NCBI GenBank assembly: GCA_964642165.1
Contig: CAZXOC010000430.1
Span: forward strand, 1 to 5,036
Length of the DNA stretch: 5,036 nucleotides
Reading direction: 5' to 3'
From: CAYRVX01 sp964642165
GTDB taxonomy: Bacteria > Planctomycetota > Phycisphaerae > SM23-33
This document shows positions 1 through 5,036 of this stretch, in pieces. The notes under the pieces were generated by a model. That model made no database searches, was not told where the DNA came from, and worked only from the letters and a program-made list of their open reading frames with translations. Position 1 is the stretch's first letter; every line of letters begins with the position of its first letter. The translations under genes and the position numbers were made by a program.

Positions 1-145
1 CGCCCCCGGCCAAACCCTTTGCGCCCCCTCGGGGCGAAGAGGGAGGTGTTCCCTGTGGCGGGCTCAGCCTGAACCAGGGCTGATTGTCCGACGCTATCGC
101 AATAACGAGAAAGCGGTATGGTTTTAAGGTCCTATGTATAAGAGA

Positions 146-172
146 GATATAGAAAATATGTGTTTGTGTCAA
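146..172 (-). promoter_or_regulatory. Possible leftward sigma70-like promoter overlapping the inverted repeat
   Basis: Minus strand: TTGACA at 172-167 is a perfect -35 match. TATATC at 151-146 is the best -10, with a 15-bp spacer, shorter than the ideal 17. Further AT-rich alternatives such as TATACA (140-135) lie too far downstream to pair with this -35. If active it would transcribe toward the left edge with a leader of more than about 130 nt before any ATG or GTG. Confidence 0.35.
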
Positions 173-193
173 CATGGATTAAAGTTGACACAA
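164..193. promoter_or_regulatory. Perfect 10-bp inverted repeat, candidate operator
   Basis: TTGTGTCAAC (164-173) and its exact reverse complement GTTGACACAA (184-193) flank a 10-nt spacer (ATGGATTAAA). After one mismatch the symmetry continues for two more bases on each side. The two half-sites are 20 bp centre to centre, close to two helical turns, as expected for a dimeric repressor or activator. It overlaps a possible -35 element. The regulator family cannot be named from the sequence; DeoR- or LacI-type proteins are plausible because they often control sugar BMC loci. Confidence 0.55.
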
Positions 194-301
194 TCAGACC
201 CGTGGACGCCCGGCCCGCGAGGCGATCGGGGGGGCTCGGGAGAGCGGCATGGGGCCTCGGGCACGGGCGCGGGCGACGCGGGGCTGCCCGGCGGGGGCCG
301 C

Positions 302-1525
302 TCAGCCGAAGGTCCGGTCCAGGCGGGCCTTGTGGTAGGCCAGGCGCTGCTCGGAGGTCATGCGGGCGAAGTCGGGCGTGCCGTCGGGGTTCGTGGGGTA
401 GGTCGCCTCGCCGTTGCCGTCGGCCGCGGGCGCCTGGGCGGCCGGCGCGGGGCGGCGGGGCGGCGCGGGGCGGCGGACAATGCCGCTCGTCCCGCCGCCG
501 CCGGCATGGCTCAGTGCCGTCTCGGTGAGCTGGAGGTCCTGCTCCAGCGGGCGGTTGGGCTGGATGCCGAGGGCGTCCAGCGCGCCGTGGTAGGCGCGGA
601 CGGCCTCGGCCGGGCCGACCTCGCCGTCGGCGATCCAGCGGAGGAACTGGATGAAGGTGAGCTGGTGCTCGGCGTTGTTGATCTTGCGGCCGAAGAGGGC
701 CGCCCGCGCGCCGTGGGCCTTCGCCTCGGCGAGGAGCTTGAAGGCGTCGAAGGTGGTCCCGGCCGAGCCGCCGAGGATGCCGGGGACGAGGTGGGGGTCG
801 TAGCGGACGAGCTCCTCCATGGCCTTCGGGCCGGTGTAGACCATCTTGAGGAACAGGGGCCGGGCCGCCCGGGGCACGCCGGCCAGGGCGCGGGCGATCA
901 TGTCGTTGAGGAAGCCGCCGAGCTGCTCGGGGCCCATGGGGCCGGCCGGGGCGTTGGGGGCGAAGATCTCGAGGAAGTGGCGGAAGCCCTTGCGTTCGGC
1001 CTCGACGCGGAAGTCGCGGTAGGCCTCGAGCATGGCGCGGTCGAGCTCGACGTCGTTGTTGAAGGTCATGCTGAAGAGGCCCAGGTTGGCCCCGAGGTGG
1101 CGCTGCTCGTCGGTGCAGTCGAGCCGGCCGCACTGGGCGTGCTCGATGACGGCGGTGCGGAACGGGCGGGCGGGGGCCTTCGGGTAGGACGAGCCGCGGG
1201 CGACGTGGATGTCGGTGGTGTCGTTGGCCCGCACGGCGGGGGTGACGGGCGAGGCGTCGAAGATCCGCTCTCGGAGTGTGAGCACCTCGTTGGTCGAGAC
1301 GCTCATGAGCATGATGTCGAGCAGCCCCTGCTGTGTGTTCTCGCGGATGTGGCGGCGGTAGTCGGCGAGGGATCGCAGCGCGCCGTCCTCGTGCTCGGGG
1401 CTGCGGCCCGGGGCGGCCATGCCGAAGGCCATGTCGGCGTCCTTGGCGTCGGCGAGGAGGAAGGCCTTGGACCCGGCGGGGTCGGCGTGGATGTCGGCGA
1501 GCTTGGCGTCGAGCGACTTGTCCAT
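302..1525 (-). CDS. Class I aldolase-like (DeoC/LacD-type) beta/alpha-barrel protein with C-terminal predicted encapsulation peptide
   Basis: Precise function is unknown. The 407-residue protein looks like a TIM-barrel related to the DeoC/LacD/FbaB class I aldolases. Strand-like segments include GLLDIMLMSVSTNE (67-80), LGLFSMTFNND (148-158), FRHFLEIFAPN (181-191), LFLKMVYTGP (224-233), LVPGILGGSAGT (246-257) and ARAALFGRKI (273-282). Lys227 in FLKMVYTGP lies where such aldolases carry the Schiff-base lysine (pattern LKV-x-Y/F-P-G), so it is a candidate catalytic residue. After about residue 340 come a Gly/Ala/Pro/Arg linker (341-372) and a terminal segment DFARMTSEQRLAYHKARLD, predicted to be an amphipathic helix. 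That architecture matches BMC cargo tags. The ATG at 1525 has AAGGA (1533-1540 region) 7 nt upstream. It is the last operon gene seen here, in the same direction as the shell genes. The barrel assignment rests on motif resemblance only. Confidence 0.85.
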   Translation of the reverse strand: MDKSLDAKLADIHADPAGSKAFLLADAKDADMAFGMAAPGRSPEHEDGALRSLADYRRHIRENTQQGLLDIMLMSVSTNEVLTLRERIFDASPVTPAVRANDTTDIHVARGSSYPKAPARPFRTAVIEHAQCGRLDCTDEQRHLGANLGLFSMTFNNDVELDRAMLEAYRDFRVEAERKGFRHFLEIFAPNAPAGPMGPEQLGGFLNDMIARALAGVPRAARPLFLKMVYTGPKAMEELVRYDPHLVPGILGGSAGTTFDAFKLLAEAKAHGARAALFGRKINNAEHQLTFIQFLRWIADGEVGPAEAVRAYHGALDALGIQPNRPLEQDLQLTETALSHAGGGGTSGIVRRPAPPRRPAPAAQAPAADGNGEATYPTNPDGTPDFARMTSEQRLAYHKARLDRTFG

Positions 1526-1532
1526 CGTGGGG

Positions 1533-1540
1533 TTCCTTCC
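1533..1540 (-). promoter_or_regulatory. Shine-Dalgarno GGAAGGAA for the class I aldolase-like gene
   Basis: On the minus strand GGAAGGAA precedes the ATG at 1525 by 7 nt. It supports this start, and it lies only 10 nt from the assembly gap. Confidence 0.7.
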
Positions 1541-1550
1541 GCGGCGGGCC

Positions 1551-1650
1551 NNNNNNNNNNNNNNNNNNNNNNNNNNNNNNNNNNNNNNNNNNNNNNNNNN
1601 NNNNNNNNNNNNNNNNNNNNNNNNNNNNNNNNNNNNNNNNNNNNNNNNNN
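1551..1650. other. Assembly gap, exactly 100 N
   Basis: A run of exactly 100 N is the customary placeholder for a gap of unknown length. It hides the end of the aldolase and may hide further sequence before the next gene. Frames cannot be carried across it. Any open frame spanning the gap, with or without X residues, should not be treated as one protein. Confidence 0.97.
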
Positions 1651-2468
1651 GCGTCGGGCTGGGGCTGGCCGTTCTGGCTGGGCATGTCGGCGATGCCCTG
1701 CCCGCGGCCGTGGCCGTCGGCGTCGGGGGTGTGCTGGGGGATGGCGCGGGTGGAGAAGCCTCGCAGGAACTCGTCGCTGCCGGCGAGGGTGCAGACCTGG
1801 CAGGCGTCGTCGAGTCGGGGGTCGGGCACGCCGAGTTGCTGCTTGATGTCGAGCAGCTCGCGGACCTTGGGCTCGGGGATCTGCTGGACGTTGCCGACCT
1901 GCTTGCTGAGCAGGAGGATCTTGCAGTACATGTCGAGCGTTTCGAGGTGGAAGTAGGCGTGCTCGAGGTCCTTGTCGCAGGCGACGGCGCCGTGGTTGGC
2001 CAGGAGGATGGTGTTGCAGTTGTTGCGGAGGTGGGGCAGGATGGTCTCGGCGAAGTCCTTGCTGCCGGGCGTGTCGTACTGGGCGAGGGGGACGCGTCCG
2101 ATCCAGATCTCGACCTCGGGCAGGACGCAGTTGGGCACGTCGATGCCGGCGACGGCGAAGGCGGTGGCGTGCGGCGGGTGGGCGTGGGCGACGGCGTTGA
2201 TCTCGGGCAGCTCGTGGAAGATCTCGAGGTGCAGGAGGATCTCGCTGGTGCGGGGCTTGGTGCCGCCGATCTGGTTGCCCTCGTCGTCGACGACGGCGAT
2301 GTCCTCGGGGGCGAGGAACCCCTTCGAGACGCCCGTGGGCGTGCACAGGTAGCGCCCGCCGCCGAGGCGGAAGGAGATGTTGCCGTCGTTGGCGGCGACG
2401 AAGCCCTGCTGGTACATCCGCCGCCCCATCTCGCAAATCTGCCGCTTGACTTCCCACTCGTTCGCCAT
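1651..2468 (-). CDS. Class II (zinc) aldolase, fuculose/rhamnulose 1-phosphate aldolase-like, 3' end lost in assembly gap
   Basis: Probably cleaves L-fuculose 1-phosphate or L-rhamnulose 1-phosphate to dihydroxyacetone phosphate and L-lactaldehyde, supplying the aldehyde to the microcompartment. Starting at ATG 2468, 272 residues are visible. The aldolase/adducin core spans about residues 5-195. Its features are NDGNISFR (28-35), TPTGVSKG, the S-E pair at 75-76 (equivalent to the catalytic Glu of E. coli FucA), the zinc ligands His95 and His97 in AHAHPPH, and His159 in LANHGAV. FucA is about 215 residues, so this protein has a C-terminal extension. It contains a CxxC (Cys223/Cys226) and then a flexible His/Gly/Gln/Pro-rich stretch that runs into the gap. 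An encapsulation peptide could lie in the missing end, as PVM aldolases are thought to carry one. The ATG is 19 nt after the BMC-P stop. Homologous reactions on other deoxy sugar phosphates, or an epimerase-type role, cannot be excluded. Confidence 0.92.
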
Positions 2469-2474
2469 GGCTCT

Positions 2475-2481
2475 CACCTCC
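2475..2481 (-). promoter_or_regulatory. Shine-Dalgarno GGAGGTG deciding the aldolase start
   Basis: A near-perfect GGAGGTG on the minus strand stands 6 nt before the ATG at 2468. An in-frame GTG at 2477 falls inside this site and would add three residues (MRA), so it is rejected as the start. Confidence 0.85.
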
Positions 2482-2487
2482 GCGCGG

Positions 2488-2787
2488 TCAGTCCGCGTCC
2501 AGGACGGGCTCGAAGTTGACCGTCTCGAGGATGCACGCGTTGTAGCAGTCGAAGGGCACGCGGTCGGGGCGGAACGGCGCGGTGGCCTCGCGGCCCTCCA
2601 CGAGCCCCACCAGGTCGCCCTCCCGGGCGCCCAGGTTGTCGTACAGGACGACCGTCTCGTCGTTGCCTTGGTTCCGGCCCGCCAGCGACCCGCGGTTGTA
2701 CGTGCGGACGACCAGGTAGCTGCCGGGCTTGATGTCCGGCATCCACACGTTCATCGTGACCTTGCCGATAACTCTCGCGATGCGCAT
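2488..2787 (-). CDS. EutN/CcmL-family BMC-P shell pentamer (second copy, 99 aa)
   Basis: Predicted second shell-vertex pentamer. It starts with the canonical N-terminal strand (MRIARVIGKVTM). The family signature follows at residues 46-65 (VVLYDNLGAREGDLVGLVEG), then a segment ending in PFDCYNACILETV (residues 78-90). In many homologues the equivalent of this last segment is P-V-D-A-x-x-x-x-I-x-D. The 99-residue length is typical. The ATG at 2787 lies 6 nt after the RpiB-like stop, and a GAGAGGA sequence about 12 nt upstream sits inside the end of that gene, giving a slightly long spacer. Its sequence differs strongly from the copy at 3679-3939, so these are separate paralogues and not a recent duplication. 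Its position just before the aldolase is consistent with a mixed shell/enzyme operon. Confidence 0.96.
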   Translation of the reverse strand: MRIARVIGKVTMNVWMPDIKPGSYLVVRTYNRGSLAGRNQGNDETVVLYDNLGAREGDLVGLVEGREATAPFRPDRVPFDCYNACILETVNFEPVLDAD

Positions 2788-2793
2788 GGGATG

Positions 2794-3675
2794 CTATGTC
2801 CTCTCGAGCTTGTCCACGGCGTCGACCAGGACCTCCGCCGCCGGGCGCGCCGGGCGCTCGCCGGCGAACAGGCGGACCATCGTCCGCATCTCGTGGTAGG
2901 TGCTGAAGGCGTGCTCCAGGACCAGCAGGTTCGCCGCGAAGTGGCGCAGCGCCGCGGCGACGCTGTCCACCCGCGTGCCCTGAACCGCCCGGATGCCGCG
3001 GACCTTGCCCGCCAGGACCATCGCGTCGGCGGCGTAGGGGAGGACCACCACGCCCGCCGGCACGGTCCCGCCCGCGATGGCCTTGCACAGGAGCTGCGTG
3101 TTGACGATCCAGCAGTCGGTCTGGCTGTAGTCCGCGACGGCCAGGCCGTCGCGGGCCAGCGCCGCCAGGACGCTGCGGACCGTGTCGCTCGGCCGCTCGA
3201 CGACCAGCCCCAGCCCGCACGTGCGGGCGCCGTCGCCGCCGGGGGCGGCCGGCGCGACGACCGCGCCCGGCGTGTCCGTCGCCGCCGCTTGGCCCGGATT
3301 GCCGCCCACCGAGGCGCTCGCGGGGGCGGGGGCCTTCGGCAGCGAGGGCGCCGGCTTGCGGACCGCCACGTGGCGCTCGTCCGCCAGGTCCGCCGCCGCG
3401 GGGGTGAGGAACTCGTGGGGGGCCAGCTCGATCGCGCGCCCGTCGCCGTCGTCGACGGCGAGGCGCTGGCCGAGCATCTCGGCCGTGACGAAGACCTTCG
3501 GCGGCGCGCCGGGCCTGGCCATGGGGGCCGGTGCTGCCGACGCGGGGATCGCCAGCGGCGCGGCGTCGGCGCCGGTGCCGTCGGCGGCGGGCGCGGCGGG
3601 CGGCGGCGCGGTGCCCTGCGCCCTCAGCGCCGCGAGCACCTGCTCGGCGATCCGGTTGACGAGGTCGTCGCTCAC
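2794..3675 (-). CDS. BMC accessory protein: targeting helix, EutT-N-like segment and degenerate RpiB-like domain
   Basis: Exact function is not known to me. The 293-residue protein is modular. Residues 3-20 (DLVNRIAEQVLAALRAQ) form an amphipathic helix like BMC encapsulation peptides. Residues 21-58 are a Pro/Ala linker. Residues 60-107 resemble the start of the EutT cobalamin adenosyltransferase (VFVTAEML, then IELAPHEFLTPAA and RHVAVRK). Residues 108-150 are a second Pro/Ala/Gly linker. Residues 151-293 resemble RpiB/LacA/LacB sugar-phosphate isomerases, notably GKVRGIRAVQGTR and an H-x-A-A-N-L segment matching RpiB's ANKfaGIRAvvC and HNDTNV. The catalytic Cys-Gly-Thr-Gly of RpiB is replaced by LPYAAD, and the Asn-Asp of HND is lost, so ordinary isomerase activity is doubtful. 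The GTG start at 3675 lies 3 nt after the upstream stop, behind GAGGAG. It is likely luminal cargo, a scaffold or a ligand-binding protein. Confidence 0.8.
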   Translation of the reverse strand: MSDDLVNRIAEQVLAALRAQGTAPPPAAPAADGTGADAAPLAIPASAAPAPMARPGAPPKVFVTAEMLGQRLAVDDGDGRAIELAPHEFLTPAAADLADERHVAVRKPAPSLPKAPAPASASVGGNPGQAAATDTPGAVVAPAAPGGDGARTCGLGLVVERPSDTVRSVLAALARDGLAVADYSQTDCWIVNTQLLCKAIAGGTVPAGVVVLPYAADAMVLAGKVRGIRAVQGTRVDSVAAALRHFAANLLVLEHAFSTYHEMRTMVRLFAGERPARPAAEVLVDAVDKLERT

Positions 3676-3678
3676 GCG

Positions 3679-3939
3679 TCACTCCTCGTCCACGAGCCCG
3701 ATGACGGACCAGCGGACCGGCGAGCGGCTGTCGCCGATCATCTCCCGCGTGGCCTTGCCGTTGTTGCTGATGACCACCTTCGTGCCGTGTCCCGCCCCGA
3801 GCCGGTCGATGGCCAGGACGGGATCGCCGTCGGGCCGCCCGTCGTGGTTGAGCGGCTGGACGATGAGCACCTTCCAGCCCGTCATCGACGGGTGGCAGAT
3901 GTGCGTCACCACGTTGCCTTCCACGAGCCCTACGAGCAT
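3679..3939 (-). CDS. EutN/CcmL-family BMC-P shell pentamer (first copy, 86 aa)
   Basis: Predicted vertex protein of the polyhedral shell. Family members form pentamers that cap the twelve corners. Its 86-residue length is normal for the family. The typical features are present: an N-terminal strand (LVGLVEGNVV), a second strand (GWKVLIVQPL, residues 21-30), and the signature around residues 42-50 (LAIDRLGAG) followed by TKVVISNNGKATRE. The C-terminal half contains the P-V-x-W-S-V-I-G-L-V-D motif. The ATG at 3939 was chosen because it gives the canonical N-terminus and has a purine-rich AGGGACGG upstream, 23 nt after the dehydrogenase stop. It is clearly divergent from the second copy at 2488-2787. 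PVM loci are known to encode several distinct pentamers, so the copies may have different positions or partners. No catalytic function is expected. Confidence 0.95.
   Translation of the reverse strand: MLVGLVEGNVVTHICHPSMTGWKVLIVQPLNHDGRPDGDPVLAIDRLGAGHGTKVVISNNGKATREMIGDSRSPVRWSVIGLVDEE
3682..3687 (-). promoter_or_regulatory. Shine-Dalgarno GAGGAG deciding the GTG start of the RpiB-like gene
   Basis: Read on the minus strand, GAGGAG encodes the last two glutamates of the upstream BMC-P. It is followed directly by that gene's TGA, then CGC, then GTG at 3675. The spacing from the site to the start is 6 nt, which is ideal. This supports the GTG start and implies translational coupling, with ribosomes finishing the shell gene re-initiating on the accessory gene. 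Confidence 0.75.
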
Positions 3940-3962
3940 GCGTCCGTCCCTGCGATCCGCCG

Positions 3963-5036
3963 TCAGATGATCCGGAGGTTGTCCACCATCACGCACCGCC
4001 GCAGGCGGGTGTAGGTCAGCGGCGTGGTGATGCCCTCGCCGGTGGAGCAGGCGATGGTGTAGCTGCCGTAGCCCTCGCCGCCGCTGCCGTCGCCGGCGAC
4101 GGACGGGCCGTTCTTCACGAAGATCGCGGTGTCCATCGCCTTGCCCATGTAGGTCATGTGGTCGACCAGGCGCGAGTGGATGACCGCCGTGTGCCCGAAG
4201 CCGTGCTCGGCGTCCACGGAGTAGGCGACGGCCTGCTCGAAGCTGTCGCACCTGACGAAGGGGATGACGGGCATCATCTGCTCGGCCTGGACGAAGGGGT
4301 GCTCCTGGGTTGTCTGGCCGAACAGCATGCGGCAGGCCGGCGGGACCGTGACGCCGAGCAGGTCGGCGAAGACCTGCGGCTCCTGGCCGACGAACGTCTT
4401 GTTGGCGTGGGGGTGCCCGCCGTCCTTGCCCGCCGCGATGCACTCGCGCCCGAGCTGGTCCATCTGCTGCGGGGTCAGCCGGCACGCGCCGGCCTTCTCC
4501 ATGGCGGCCAGCATGGCGTCCCACACCTCCGCGACCACGTACACCTCCTTCTCGGAGATGCACAGGAGGTTGTTGTCGTAGACGGCGCCCTCGTAGATGC
4601 AGCGGGCGGCGTTGTCGAGGTCGGCCGAGGCGTCCACGACGCACGGCGGGTTGCCCGGGCCGGCGCAGATCGCCCGCTTGCCGGACTTCATCGCCGCCGC
4701 GACGACGCCCGGGCCGCCCGTGATCGACAGCAGCCGGACGGCCGGATGGCGGAAGATCTCCTGCGCCGAGTCGATCGTCGGCTCCGTGATCACGCAGATG
4801 AGGTTGTCGATGCCGAGCTTCTCGCAGATCGCCTGGTTGAAGAGCTTCGCGCCGTGGGCGGCGATGCCCTTGCCGGACGGATGCGGGTTGCAGACGAGGG
4901 AGTTGCCGGCGGCGATCATGTTCACCGCGTTGTTCGCCAGCGTGGGCAGGGAGTGCGTCACGGGCGTGATGACGCCGATGACCCCCCACGGGGCGTGCTC
5001 CTCCAGCGTGATGCCGTGGTCGCCGCTGAAGCACTC
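3963..5036 (-). CDS. CoA-acylating aldehyde dehydrogenase of a microcompartment (PduP/EutE-like), 5' end outside window
   Basis: Probably converts an aldehyde, NAD+ and CoA to acyl-CoA and NADH in the BMC lumen. In a fucose/rhamnose pathway the substrate would be lactaldehyde or an aldehyde derived from it. The visible 357 residues read open to the right edge, beginning ECFSGDHGITLEEHAPWGVI, so roughly the first 100-130 residues of a usual 450-490-residue protein are missing. Fragment residues 104-110 (SITGGPG) and 124-130 form the glycine-rich nucleotide/CoA-site region. Cys159 in NNLLCISEKEV is the expected catalytic thiol. The C-terminus (RLRRCVMVDNLRII) ends where this family's core normally ends, so there is no C-terminal encapsulation peptide; if one exists it would be N-terminal and off-window. 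The stop lies 23 nt before the next gene. A GTG at 4961 could pose as a start, but family homology continues upstream of it. Family assignment is firm; the substrate is inferred from neighbours. Confidence 0.95.
   Translation of the reverse strand, partial: ECFSGDHGITLEEHAPWGVIGVITPVTHSLPTLANNAVNMIAAGNSLVCNPHPSGKGIAAHGAKLFNQAICEKLGIDNLICVITEPTIDSAQEIFRHPAVRLLSITGGPGVVAAAMKSGKRAICAGPGNPPCVVDASADLDNAARCIYEGAVYDNNLLCISEKEVYVVAEVWDAMLAAMEKAGACRLTPQQMDQLGRECIAAGKDGGHPHANKTFVGQEPQVFADLLGVTVPPACRMLFGQTTQEHPFVQAEQMMPVIPFVRCDSFEQAVAYSVDAEHGFGHTAVIHSRLVDHMTYMGKAMDTAIFVKNGPSVAGDGSGGEGYGSYTIACSTGEGITTPLTYTRLRRCVMVDNLRII

Larger units (their letters stand above)
1..301. other. Non-coding stretch after the operon, containing an AT-rich regulatory island
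   Basis: No convincing gene is visible. Positions 196-301 are GC-rich with no clear hairpin plus T-tract to end the operon. Positions about 84-200 are much richer in A/T than the rest of the window. Positions 1-60 hold a GC hairpin candidate (22-27 with 31-36, 3-nt loop), and 64-69/78-83 form another 6-bp inverted repeat (TCAGCC/GGCTGA). On the minus strand there is no ATG or GTG between 1 and 137, so a leftward gene would begin beyond the window. Confidence 0.7.

Noticed and set aside
21..36. GC-rich hairpin as a terminator
   Set aside because: It is a six-pair stem with no following T-run on either strand, and such palindromes are common by chance at this GC content.
164..193. Inverted repeat as an intrinsic terminator of the operon
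   Set aside because: The stem is only moderately GC-rich, and neither strand has a proper T-tract directly after it; an operator fits better.
185..213. Rightward promoter from TTGACA at 185-190
   Set aside because: No AT-rich -10 exists at suitable spacing, and it would fire against the operon.
132..1550. Continuation of the aldolase frame beyond the gap into an Arg/Pro-rich translation
   Set aside because: The frame cannot be carried through a gap of unknown length, and that stretch is out of frame with the 407-residue gene.
134..1846. Long + strand open frame running antisense to the class I aldolase-like gene
   Set aside because: It is a low-complexity Gly/Val/Ala/Glu-rich translation created by high GC opposite a well-supported gene, and it crosses the assembly gap.
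2474..3682. Minus-strand open frame overlapping the RpiB-like gene and a BMC-P gene
   Set aside because: It is an Arg/Gly/Pro-rich out-of-frame shadow; the alternative frames encode recognisable proteins.
2377..4014. Long + strand open frame across the shell and RpiB-like genes
   Set aside because: Its Arg/Ala/Val/Asp-rich composition has no recognisable domain and lies antisense to three clear genes.
4959..4961. GTG as start of the aldehyde dehydrogenase
   Set aside because: The 25 codons upstream to the window edge are in frame and encode typical family sequence (APWGVIGVITP), so the gene begins outside the window.

Overview
The window is very GC-rich (strongly G/C at third codon positions). 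It carries one tightly packed minus-strand operon that reads as part of a bacterial microcompartment (BMC) locus. The gene set is a CoA-acylating aldehyde dehydrogenase, two different EutN/CcmL-type shell pentamers (BMC-P), an RpiB-like accessory protein, a class II sugar-phosphate aldolase and a barrel protein resembling class I aldolases. This best fits the Planctomycetes/Verrucomicrobia (PVM) type of BMC, known for breaking down L-fucose and L-rhamnose via fuculose/rhamnulose 1-phosphate and lactaldehyde. A planctomycete or related PVC-group bacterium is therefore the likeliest source. This is inferred from gene content and base composition, because no taxonomic marker is present. The 100-N run points to a draft or metagenomic scaffold.

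Layout in transcription order (right to left): aldehyde dehydrogenase (5036-3963, 5' end outside the window); BMC-P (3939-3679); RpiB-like protein with a predicted encapsulation helix (3675-2794); a second BMC-P (2787-2488); class II aldolase (2468 to the gap at 1650); a run of exactly 100 N (1651-1550 side, i.e. 1551-1650); class I aldolase-like protein with a C-terminal predicted encapsulation peptide (1525-302). Visible gene spacings are 3-23 nt, and Shine-Dalgarno sequences sit in or beside the upstream gene, so co-transcription and some translational coupling are likely. The operon promoter must lie beyond the right edge.

Positions 1-301 hold no convincing gene. Inside this stretch is an AT-rich island with a perfect 10-bp inverted repeat (164-173/184-193) that overlaps a TTGACA-like -35 on the minus strand. 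It looks like an operator/promoter for something lying left of the window.

Proposed pathway: the class II aldolase cleaves a deoxyketose 1-phosphate to dihydroxyacetone phosphate and lactaldehyde, and the aldehyde dehydrogenase converts the aldehyde plus CoA to an acyl-CoA inside the shell. BMC-P pentamers cap the shell vertices. The roles of the RpiB-like and class I aldolase-like proteins are unknown. Both appear to carry targeting helices on proline/alanine-rich linkers, which suggests they are cargo or scaffold. These two proteins are the least understood part of the window. No hexameric shell gene, PduL-type phosphotransacylase or regulator is visible here; they may lie outside the window or in the gap.
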